From: Pseudorasbora parva
Taxonomy: Eukaryota > Chordata > Actinopteri > Cypriniformes > Gobionidae
NCBI RefSeq assembly: GCF_024679245.1
Contig: NC_090196.1
Coordinates: forward strand, 5,829,361-5,893,360
Length of the DNA: 64,000 bases
Reading direction: 5' to 3'
Below, in pieces: positions 1 to 64,000 of this stretch. The position numbers and the translations under genes are program-made. The notes beneath the pieces were generated by a model, which was given only the letters and a program-made list of their open reading frames with translations, was not told the DNA's origin and made no database searches. Within the stretch, counting starts at the first letter, position 1; the number at the start of each line of letters is the position of its first letter.

Positions 1-116
1 ATTTTCACATTTCTACTACATTGATGACCTAGTTTAAATACAGATTCATATTCCCAGTGCTAAAGTACCCCTTTAAGCGTTTAACATTAAGACAGATAGA
101 GATGCGATGGATCATT

Positions 117-260
117 GGTCTGATTAGTGGAAGGACTATCCAATTGCGAACAGAGTCAATTGAGCTATGCCCGATGATCACACCTCATGTGGTCTGATTG
201 GTTGAAGGACTATATAAATGCATTCAGAATCCTTTGAGCTATACCCGTTGATCACACCTC
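117..260. repeat. Imperfect 74-bp tandem duplication
   Basis: Positions 117-186 and 191-260 are two diverged copies of one unit. Both start with GGTCTGATT and share GGACTAT, TTGAGCTAT and GATCACACCTC in the same order. They lie in intergenic DNA downstream of gpi. Confidence 0.7.
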
Positions 261-1172
261 TTGTGCAGTAGAAAATACAGAGTACACTCCCCAGACCAAT
301 GTTCAATCTTAGACTGAGCTTGATCTGGTGATAGCTTGACAAGCACCACTCTGTTCCAGCCCTATCCCAATTCCAAAGTCTATTTGGTTGATAGGAACGG
401 CTTTCCAGGGTGCACAAGAAGAGATTTGATCTTAAAGTAAATCCATGCCAATGTTCATATTTATAAAAATGGTCTTTGAAGTAGAAAAGCTTATAGTGCC
501 ATGTAAGGGTCTACGTAGTTCCTTGTGGTGAATCGGAGAACTGCAGGTATTTGGAAATCTAAGCAGTTTTTGCTCCTTACTGTTCTCAAGTAAAGCCTTG
601 TTTATACTTTACCTGCCCTGTGCACCTTCTCAAACGGACAAGGTTTTTATACTTGATGCGTTCGATATAGTACTATTCTTTGAAGCTGCCTGGGTAATTC
701 TCCTCTAAAGCATCAAGAGGTAGTGGCGGGAAGAATGATAGGAATATCAAATGTAGGACCATTTTTATACAACATTTTGTAAATAAGGCCCCAGGACCAA
801 AACAACTGTCGAATCATCCTACTTAAAAACACTCAAATGTAAAAAATAAAAAGAACTCCTAAAACCTAGTCTCATGTAGCCAGAGCTTAAGACTGATGGC
901 AGAAGGTCTGGACTCTGTCTCAGCTTTCATTGGTCAAGGACCGCCCAAGAGGACGTTTGACTGACATGTAACACAACCAATCACAGTTTGTTTTGTTCAG
1001 CGTCATGTTTAGGGGGATGAAAATGTAAAGTAGTTGTCCCAAAAGAAGGTATGCATTGTCGTCACTTCAGCAGCATCATGACTGGGTTTAATATGGAAAA
1101 CTGCAAAAACACAAAAAAAATTCAAAAAAAAGTCACATTTTTCATATAGGTAGGTCTATCAATGTTTTCACA
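261..1172. other. Intergenic, no gene recognised
   Basis: No coding exon, RNA gene or clear transposon end was recognised downstream of gpi here. A block at about 890-1030 looks like degraded dispersed repeat sequence, but I could not define its ends. Confidence 0.4.

Positions 1173-1174
<2 letters not shown>

Positions 1175-1231
<57 letters not shown>
1175..1231. repeat. (AT)n microsatellite
   Basis: About 28 uninterrupted AT dinucleotides directly abut the left end of the truncated Tc1-like element, consistent with Tc1 insertion into a TA-rich target. Confidence 0.95.
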
Positions 1232-1234
<3 letters not shown>

Positions 1235-1912
1235 AGGAAAATAAGTATTTGAACCCTGCTATTTTGTTCAAGTTCTCTCACTTAGAAATCATGGAGGGGT
1301 CTGAAATTTTCATCGTAGGAGCATGTCCACTGTGAGAGACAATCTAAACAAAACAAAAATCACAATATATGATTTTGTAACTATTAATTTATTCTGATAA
1401 AGCTACAAATAACTATTTGAACACCTGTCTATCAGCTAGAATTCTGACAGTCAAAGAACTGTCTGCCTTTAAAATGTCCACCTCCACTCCATTTATTATC
1501 CTAAATTAGATGCACCTGTTTGAGGACATTAGCAGCATAAAGACACCTGTCCACCCCATACAATCAGTAAGAATCCAACTACTAACATGGCTAAGACCAA
1601 AGAGCTGTCCAAAGACACTAGAGACAAAATTGTACACCCCCACAAGGCTGGAAAGGGCCACAGGGAAATTGCCAAGCTGCTTGGTGAAAAAAGGTCCACT
1701 GTTGGAGCAATCATTAGAAAATGGAAGAAGCTAAAGATGACTGTCAATCTTTCTCGGACTGGGGCTCCATGCAAGATCTCACCTCTCAATGATCCTAAGA
1801 AAGGTGAGAAATCAGCCCAGAACTACACGGGAGGAGCTGGTCAAGGACCTCAAAAGAGCTGGGACCACCGTTTCCAAGGTTACTGTTGGGAGTACACTAA
1901 GACGTCATGGCC
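1231..1912 (+). mobile_element. Truncated Tc1/mariner element (left TIR and transposase N-terminus)
   Basis: The element starts with GTAAGGAAAATAAGTATTTG, a Tc1-type inverted terminal repeat of fish genomes. It reaches the transposase start at 1587 ([15 protein letters not shown], the paired-like DNA-binding N-terminus). The frame is lost near codon 70 by an indel, and the element stops near 1912, where an unrelated dispersed repeat begins. The DDE catalytic domain and right TIR are absent, so this is a dead copy. Confidence 0.85.
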
Positions 1913-2232
1913 ATTTTTAAAACTCAGAACACATCTTCCTTTCTTAAGAATGACTTCAGTGCCGTTCATTGTTCTTTTCTTAGAGAAAAGCATAACTCAG
2001 TCTTCCCGAGTCGCGGTCAAAAGCTGATTCAAAAGACCGCCATTCGCCAGCTTCTTTCTTTAAAAGTAGCATGCAACTCTGCCGTCATTATGTTAAGCCC
2101 GCCCACCAACTCTACACATGATGTGACTGGCCTGACCAGTTTGGTTTTTACAGCTCAGAAGTCTATTGAGAGTTGCTTGACCACAGCAGATTAGATTTGC
2201 TGCCGCTAGGGTGCGCTAGATTTCTAGGCTAC
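1913..2232 (+). repeat. Dispersed TAGCCT-ended repeat, copy 1 (partial)
   Basis: It shares its length, from CTCAGAACACATCTTCC to GATTTCTAGGCTA, with sequence at 25300-25630 and, inverted, at 51027-51350. No coding sequence is seen. It interrupts or replaces the 3' half of the adjoining Tc1 element. Confidence 0.8.
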
Positions 2233-2419
2233 TGATTTTCATGAAATGCAAATGAAACATGGCTGAAATTCCTTGCTACTAAAGAGAAAGATGGGCTAGG
2301 GATTCACTGAAACTGCTTATGGAAACAATTCAACAGGTGCCGGATCTGGAAGGTGCAGATCCATGCAATGGACACTTAACTAGTCATCATTCATTGAATA
2401 CATGTTTCGGAAAACAAAA

Positions 2420-2717
2420 GCCAGTGTCAAATAATACATTTATTGTGGTTGTTGGTCCAAAGGGGAACATGAATCCATCTAGTATGTGCAGTGCATACAG
2501 ATACAGTCGTCTCATACTGGTCCACAGACACATGAATACAGTCAAATCTTACACCACACAACAATCTCATGGCTTATAGATGACAGACATAAAGTGCTCA
2601 TCCTCCTAGTCTAGGTTTACCGTCTGAACTATGCCAAGCGGAATTACATAATTCACTAATCTCATTGGATAAGGGGGACAGCAGAGGCGGGGTTAAAGCA
2701 GTGGTGTCAGGAAACAT
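2420..2717 (-). other. gpi: gpi 3' UTR with poly(A) signal
   Basis: The sequence after the gpi stop codon is free of obvious transposon ends. An AATAAA poly(A) signal reads on the minus strand at 2444-2439, about 275 nt past the stop, so the transcript probably ends near 2420. The exact cleavage site is inferred. Confidence 0.6.
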
Positions 2718-23548
<20,831 letters not shown>

Positions 23549-23745
23549 GATGGAAAGATACCGCTGTTCTTCGGTCCAAAGCTGCTAAAGTGACTTACAA
23601 ACGCTCACGCACTTTAGTGAAGAGAAGCGTGAGGAGGAAGTGCAATGACAAATCCTGACAGACACGCCCCTCACGGCGGCAGCGAACCCTGCGTAGCCCC
23701 GCCCACCGTGACGCCGCGGTGGCAAGACGCTTACGTAATGTAGAC
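23549..23745 (-). promoter_or_regulatory. gpi promoter and 5' UTR region
   Basis: The DNA just upstream of the gpi start codon is GC- and CpG-rich, unlike its AT-rich surroundings. It contains an Sp1-type GC box (CCCCGCCC on the plus strand at 23697-23704), about 150 bp before the ATG. No TATA box is evident near it. This fits a CpG-type housekeeping promoter. The transcription start cannot be fixed from sequence alone, and a short non-coding first exon cannot be excluded. Confidence 0.5.
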
Positions 23746-23749
23746 AAAT

Positions 23750-24720
23750 AATTAAATACTTCTGACTATTTTTGGGAGAAACACCTTTTTTGATACTGTG
23801 TGTTGGCAGTAGCATTTTTTCATGTGGGTGAAAGTAGCAGAAAAGTTGTGCACCGCAGCTCTATAAACAAGAGTTTAATATCAATGCAATATTTATTTTA
23901 TCCATAATATAAAGAGCTATTTTCCAATGTCATTTATGGAAAATACATGTAATAACAGCAAAATAAAACAATAAATAACCTGATACAATATGATTTGTAT
24001 GTGATTTTATCTTTGTATAAACCCTTCCTTTCTAAACTGTTTATTTTAGGTAGTTAATTTTTCTAATTTTGTGTCTCTGGAAAATAGTGATCTATGACTG
24101 TATTATGTCGAATATAAGTTTTATTTTGTGTCTATTCGTCAATGAGGGATTTGTGAACAATTTTATTTTTATTTTATTTTTGAAGTAAAAAGACAAAATT
24201 TGACCCTTGGGGTAAGTTGATGCCAAGTGGCAATTTGTTACTAATATTATTGTTTTTTAAAAATGTAAGACTTATTATAATAAATGGGTTATTAATTAAT
24301 ATTTTCATGGGTTTACAAATCTTTTGCATTCTGCTGTTTGGCTTCAGATACAACTACTGATGCAGTGCAGAGTGACCCGACCTCGAAAGGGAACGTCGCC
24401 GCTTACTTAAAGTAACCATGGTTCCCTGAGAGGAGGGCGTGCCTTATTTTTATTTTTTTTATTTCCCCAAACATTTTTTTTTTTTTACATTTCAAATTAT
24501 TTTTGCATTGATGGGTGTAGCGGACAGACCAGCTGTTAATCTCTCCCAGTGGACAAAGGTTTGCCATATTTTGATCTTGGTGGACTAACGCCATCGGATA
24601 AAGACGCTCGGACAACAGCCAGACATCTCTTAAGAGGACAAGACCACCACCTCTGGTACCAAGATCAGGAAGGACAGGACTTCTCATTGGTCCACATGCA
24701 GTTTCTGCACTTCACCAACC
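23750..24720. other. Intergenic spacer between gpi and lsm14a, mostly AT-rich
   Basis: No exon or RNA gene was recognised. 24370-24530 has a fragment resembling a dispersed cyprinid repeat (ACCTCGAAAGGGAAC) and T-runs. 24540-24720 has higher GC content and short open frames that match no family I know. Confidence 0.4.
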
Positions 24721-24721
24721 T

Positions 24722-24903
24722 ACTCTGTAAAAAATATTTTCATGATTCATCACATTTTCGTGGTTCAGAACCAATAATATTTTGAGTTTCTAATTATTAA
24801 ACCAATTTCCTTCATTTTATCAACTCGAATGTCAATACTCAAAATTAAGGCAACCAGGTTACTTACATTAAGTTAATCCAACTAAATGAACACTTACAGT
24901 GTA
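24722..24903. mobile_element. Uninterrupted copy of the ACTGTAAAAAA-ended small element
   Basis: About 180 bp with CTCTGTAAAAAATA at the left and CACTTACAGTGTAG at the right. It shares CAATTTCCTTCATT and AAGGCAACCAGGTTACTTAC with the copies at 13173-15327 and 25108-25935. It shows what those copies looked like before insertion. Confidence 0.65.
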
Positions 24904-25107
24904 GTGTAGAACTGTGTCTTCCTTGTGCTGATAATACAGAAGAGGCTCTTCAAGTTAGAAATCTCACCAATGGTTCAGATAAATCAGCTGACCAACTCTC
25001 CCCACTTTACAATCATTCCTAATGACTGGACCGCCTCCTGTGTGGAGTGTCCTCATACAGCTAATGCAAAAGACCTTATACATTTATTCATTTAGAAATT
25101 ACATACA

Positions 25108-25935
25108 TACAGTAAAAAAAATTGTTGGTTTAACTTAAAAAAGGTAACTCACCATTGACAGCTCAATCCGAGGGGCGGATAAACGGTTGTCTTTCAAACT
25201 CCCTCTGCACGCGATAGGATAGCGCTACACCAACCAGAGCAACGAAGGTGAAGCAGAGCTCGTTGATAGATTAAACATTCACCGTATCCGGTCGGCTAAA
25301 CTCAGAACACATCTTCCCTTCTTAAGAATGACTTCAGTGCCGTTCTTTGTTCTTTTCTCAGAGAAAAGCTTAACTCCAAGTCTTCCAGAGTCACGGTCAA
25401 AGCTGATTCGAAAGACCGCCGTTCGCCAGCTTCTGTGTTAACTAGAAGCACGCAAACGCAACTCGGCCGTCATTGTTAAGCCCCGCCCACCGGCTCTATA
25501 CACGATGTGATTGGCCTGACAGGAGTTAGGTGATTACAGCTCAGAAGGGTATTGAGAGTTGTTAGACGACACTCGCGGGCAGATTAAATTTGCTGCCGCT
25601 AGGGTGCGTCTAGATTTCTAGGCTATAAGTAACCTGGTTGCCTTAAAATTGAGTTTATTGAAATAAAAAATTTGAGTTGATACAATGAAGGAAATTAGTT
25701 TAATAAACATAAACTCAAAATATTATTGTATCTGAGCCACATTAAAAAAAGTGATAGATCATGAAAATAGCACCATTTGGCTGTGTCATCACAAATAAAA
25801 CACACAATTACCCAATACACTTAATACAAAATCTTTAATAATATTGTCGAGTCGCAAAAAAATGTCATTGTATTAACTCTTTTTAATTTCAATGAACAAA
25901 ATTAAGGCAACCAGGTAACTTATTTTTTTACAGTA
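25108..25935. mobile_element. ACTGTAAAAAA-type element split by the TAGCCT repeat
   Basis: The left end (ACAGTAAAAAAAATTG) and right part (GGCAACCAGGTAACTTATTT, then TTACAGTATG) are the same small element as at 24722-24903. The break lies between GGTAAC and AAGTAACC and holds the dispersed repeat 25152-25630. Confidence 0.65.
25152..25630 (+). repeat. Dispersed TAGCCT-ended repeat, copy 2
   Basis: It shares CTCAGAACACATCTTCC, GAAAGACCGCCGTTCGCCAG and GCTGCCGCTAGGGTGCGTCT with the copies at 1913-2232 and, inverted, 51027-51505. It is non-coding, and its superfamily is not determined. Confidence 0.75.
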
Positions 25936-26023
25936 TGTGTGTGTGTATGTACATGCGTGTGTGTATATATATATATATATAAATATATAATAAATTATGC
26001 ATATTATATATGCTCATTTTATT

Positions 26024-26816
26024 TTATGGAGCTAGAAATATGACAAGATCTGAATTTGAATTGTATAAATCTGAATTATTGACAAGTGTAAATCTAACAA
26101 ATTTGAATATTATGTTGCATTTTACATAGTTCTGAATAGCAGATATTTTTTTTCTGAATTAATAGACTGTAAATATTCAGTTTTAGAAAATACAGATTCA
26201 AGATTTCAGATGAAGAAGAAATTCAGATCATCAAATTCAATATTCTAAAATTCAGATCATCAAATTCAATATTCTAAAATTCAGATCATCAAATTCAATA
26301 TTCTAAAATTCAGATCATCAAATTCAATATTCTAAAATTCAGATCATCAAATTCAATATTCTAAAATTCAGATCGCAGAAATTCAGATCTAACAAAGTAG
26401 GCCAGAGGTCATCAGGGAAGAGTAAAGGATGTCAGACAAATCCAACAGAGCACCATCTGATCATTTCATTTCCTATTTGTAATGGAATAAAGAGATCAAA
26501 CAGCCCTTTTATACTTTTGAATTGAATTTGATGATCTGAATTTCTTCTTCATCTGAAATCTTGAATCTGTATTTTCTAAAACTGAATATTTACAGTCTAT
26601 TAATTCAGAACAAAATATCTGCTGTTTGAAAATACATGTCTATACAATTTCGACAAAAACATTTCAGATTTGTTCAATTTCAAAGGTTCTATATTCAACA
26701 TTTAAAATGTACTATGTAAAATGCAATATAATATTCAATTTTGTTAGATTACACTTGACAATAATTCAGATTTATACAAATCAAATTCAGATCATTTTGT
26801 CATATTTCTAGCTCCA
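26024..26816. repeat. Foldback element with an internal 29-bp satellite
   Basis: Left arm (about 26024-26225) and right arm (about 26523-26816) are inverted copies: ATGGAGCTAGAAATATGACA recurs as its complement near 26797-26816, and AAATACAGATTCAAGATTTC recurs inverted. Between them, 26221-26375 is about five to six copies of a 29-bp unit (TTCAGATCATCAAATTCAAT plus 9 bp). No protein is encoded. Confidence 0.88.
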
Positions 26817-27474
26817 TATTATTTCAGCTATACTTGGCAAGGCAACATTTTTTTATTGATTAACTTGAACTAAAATAAACAACAATAAAATTATGCAAAA
26901 GGAACAAATTATTTTAATGCTTTTGCTTTCTCGTGTTCCCCTAAAAAACGTTGCATTCCCTCCCAAGAGCTTTTGCTTCCAACATTTAAAAGCAACATAA
27001 AAAAATAATAATAGCGTCACAGTGATCCTAAAATAACACAATTTTAAAATACATTTAAACACATTTTTAATATTTTGTCAGGCTTTAAAGTAGACTAACA
27101 CACTAAAGCACACGTACTAGACTATAATTTTAACTATAGTGTGTTATTTGATGTTACATTTAAAGTGACTATATTTTAAACCTACTAAATTCCAACTTCA
27201 CTACAAATGTAAATAAAAAATACTTGACACGAAGCGTTAGTTTACGTCAGAATACGTTAAACACCTCAAATAAAACTGAATTCCTTCTGTCCAGCTCCTC
27301 TTAAGCTCAACTGACTGCCTTTACCCATCAGTTCACATTGAAATGAACGCTCAATAAACCGTCTGAAATCACACTAGTTTGCGCTCGAGTGTACCATTGC
27401 AATCCTAATTTTAAAAATACGCAAAAGTATGGAGCATAATGACCGCTCAACCCACAGAAGTACACAAACCACAC

Positions 27475-29552
27475 AACAGATATTAAACAGTTTATTCTTG
27501 CATCTAGTAAAAACCTCTTTACATTTAGTTGTGAACAGATGCCATGCTGCGGTTCAGAGGGAAAGTGTGTCGACCTGATGGAAGGATTGTGTTTATCACG
27601 AAACATTTCCATTGAAGGGTTCGCCTCAAAAGCATTGCTGGCTTGTGACGAGACCTGCATGCAGCAATGTCCCGTTTACACGCGAGTGTTACTGCCCCGA
27701 CATTGAACAAACTGTGATTTACACAACTGTAATAGTCTCTAAACTTAAACGAACGGACTAATAACACTAGCTGGATCCTTTTACAATAACGTACGTTCCC
27801 AATTATATATAATAACAAAGGTGAAATTTTAGGACAGTTATACCTTCTTCTGTGTTTATATTGACCAATTAAGTACGCGAAGCTGCATTACTGACCACAT
27901 GCTTTAGAGGATTCACTAGTGTGTATTACTGGAGTAAAGCGTCTGTTCTCTAAATTTAAGAGCTTGAAAAGTGCAAGAGGATATTCGACACGGGATCCAA
28001 AACTCAAAGTGTTTGAGGTCTTGCAGACTTGTACTTCAATTTATACATATATATCATCTGAAAACAAAGTTTATTTCATTATCAACTTCCCCAAATATCC
28101 CAACAATTTAAACACAAGACAAAACATTTGCGCAGAGATGTCATAGCCATACACAATCAAAACTGGCCAGTTAAAATATCAAACCTTCGAAATTTAGTGA
28201 CGTAAATCCATACAAATAAAAAAAGCGTTATTCTGGTGCAGTCACCGCGAGGACATCGCACAGATGGCAAAATCAATTCTGATTACAAAAAAAGGAAATC
28301 TTGAGCGATCTACAGGTGTGAATATCACGCTGTGCACGTCAGGGTAAGCTGCAGGCGGCTGCGTGTCGCTACAACATCATGCTAGTGCAGTCAGTGACTA
28401 TAAAACACAGGAGCGGAACGAGGAGAGATGGGCAAAAGCATAATAACGCCACACAACACATTCTGGCTCTTCAGCGGCCCGGCTCTCCATCACATTAAAG
28501 ACAGAGAGCAGAAGAAACGACCCACTGGATGATAGAGCTAACGAACAAATCTTCCCAGCGAGCTCTAGGCTCAGTGTAGATGTGTCGGTTAAGACGCGTA
28601 TACGATCTCAATGTTGAACGACGGTCATATAGCGGATAGTGGTGGGAGAAAAAAACACACCATTTAAGTGACAACGCAGCATAGCTTTCCGTAGATTCAC
28701 AGAGTAGCATTATTTTCCTAGTAAAGATGGGACATTCACTCATCAGTAAACATCTGCTACAAAGTGCTACATACTGCAAAGTGTACCTCAAATATAAACC
28801 CATCTCATATATAAACATATCGCTGAGTCACTCTGCATTGTTTCACCATATTGCCTCGCTTTAGTTTCAATTGCGTCACTCGAAAAAGAACGGTTTCCCC
28901 TCAAAGTCAGTGTTTTTATATTTTTTAGTTTTATCTAAAATGTCCTTTAGTGAAATACTGACACTTTCCTCCAAACGCAAAACAGCTGGAGGAGTCTTGC
29001 TATAAACTTTGGGCGTCTTACAAGGGATGAATACATCTGAATAAGTCAAAAAAAATGTACCACGTTTGTATATATTTAAAAAGAAAAGCGAGAGAGAAAA
29101 TCTTACTACAGAAATGGTGACGTTGGGGTTTGAAGAATGAAATAACATTAGAAAAATATTATATAACTTAGTTCCAGACGGTCTATTCTAAGTACGCCAA
29201 CATAGCAAAACGAGTCAAAAATAAAGCTCATTCAGTGATCAGAGTCATCACAATGCGTTATTATAGATCATCCGTTAGCTGTAAGCAGCATATAATCAAA
29301 TTCAGGTTGAGCATGGACAACAACAAAATGTCCCTCAGAAACCATAATATATTTAAATCCATCTGGAAATATTATTCTCAATTTAACAAATCGAAAAAAT
29401 TGCATTTGCTCCACTCCTCGGGAAGAAATGGAGATGTTTTCATTAATGTCCAGGTTTCAAGCAGTCGAACCCCAGTGCTGGTGACAGATTTACGTACATT
29501 AGCTCCTCGTCTGACCCCAAATCAGGTCTTCAGCATCCATCTCCTGTCATCA
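27475..29552 (-). other. lsm14a: Probable lsm14a 3' UTR
   Basis: After the TAG of the tiny last coding exon there are about 2 kb without recognisable transposon ends, ending at an AATAAA signal on the minus strand at 27496-27491. Another AATAAA occurs near 28070, so shorter forms are possible. Short open frames here resemble no known protein. The extent is inferred from the signal and the lack of repeats. Confidence 0.5.
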
Positions 29553-63310
<33,758 letters not shown>

Positions 63311-64000
63311 CTGTAACAAGAATTAAGAGACAAACATTAGTGTTAAATAAGCTTTCATCCAAGTAATTCGTAATAAATTAGTCGTCTCTGAGATTTGACT
63401 CTAATCTTCTTAAAAAAGGACAGCTTTTGCTTGGCATGTAGCCTAATCCTGCCGAGTTTGACGTCAAGCGTCAACAGCTTCCAAAACAACAAAATGGTGC
63501 TAATATAATCAGTGCGCTGTAGTGTTACCAAAAATCATGATCCTCACATTCATCTACATACCAAAATCTCAGCTGGCCAGGCAGTGATTCATATTTTCTG
63601 AAGGGTTAATATATGAGTATTTAAAAGTTTAGCTTAAATGCGAGCTATATTAATAGTATCAATAAAGGGATTTTGAGATAGTATTATCACTTGAAGCACA
63701 AAAGACAAATTATTCTAGAGCCCTTGAATGCAGTCGGTTTTATCTGTGAGCGTCAGGTATAAAGGTTGGCCATTTATCATTTAACATGGGGTCGATAGTT
63801 ACAGCCAAAATATTATAAGTGACTATAATTTAATCATAAAACTACGGTAACTTTGTATTAGCACTAGCAGCACATTAAAACAAGATTCTGATAATAGACA
63901 GGATACACTCTTTGACAACATTAAAGTTTGTTTTTGTTTTTTTTACAGTAGCAACATTATAACAGTAACTGATATTTTGGCAAAAACTCTGGGTAACATG
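63311..64000 (-). other. lsm14a: lsm14a intron 1 (3' part)
   Basis: Intron sequence upstream of the acceptor at 63311. It is AT-rich, with no exon recognised and no clear transposon ends. Confidence 0.6.

Overview
The window is vertebrate nuclear DNA, most likely from a cyprinid (zebrafish/carp-type) teleost. It has compact coding exons with GT-AG introns, a very dense load of cut-and-paste DNA transposons and MITEs (Tc1/mariner, hAT-like, TTAA-target and PIF/Harbinger-like), (CA)n and (AT)n microsatellites, and two genes whose proteins read as ordinary fish orthologues. No prokaryotic features, CRISPR arrays, rRNA or tRNA genes were seen.

Two protein genes are present, both on the minus strand and transcribed from right to left. 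(1) gpi, glucose-6-phosphate isomerase, is complete: 18 coding exons from the ATG at 23548 to the stop at 2718, reconstructed without a frame break into 553 residues. A GC-rich promoter lies near 23.55-23.74 kb and a poly(A) signal at 2439-2444. (2) lsm14a, an RNA-binding P-body protein of the RAP55/Scd6 family, lacks its first coding exon, which lies beyond 64 kb. The exons seen run from 63310 down to the stop at 29553, followed by a probable 2 kb 3' UTR to about 27.48 kb. The intergenic space is about 3.7 kb. The two genes act in unrelated housekeeping processes (glycolysis; mRNA storage and decay) and are neighbours by conserved synteny, not by pathway.

Layout: 1-2.4 kb is intergenic DNA downstream of gpi, with a truncated Tc1 element. 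2.4-23.75 kb is gpi, its introns holding a nearly intact Tc1 element with an open 331-residue transposase (intron 15), hAT and TTAA MITEs, and a 1.4 kb GATG-type minisatellite (intron 1). 23.75-27.5 kb is the intergenic spacer, with a foldback element around a 29-bp satellite. 27.5-64 kb is lsm14a; intron 8 (10.4 kb) carries four hAT-type insertions with preserved 8-bp target duplications, and introns 2, 4 and 5 carry multi-level nests of transposons.

The most notable points are a candidate 39-nt in-frame cassette exon in lsm14a intron 7, nested transposons whose insertion order can be read directly from target-site duplications, and an intact Tc1 transposase in an element whose right terminus has been clipped at a TA. 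No wholly new biological system was identified.
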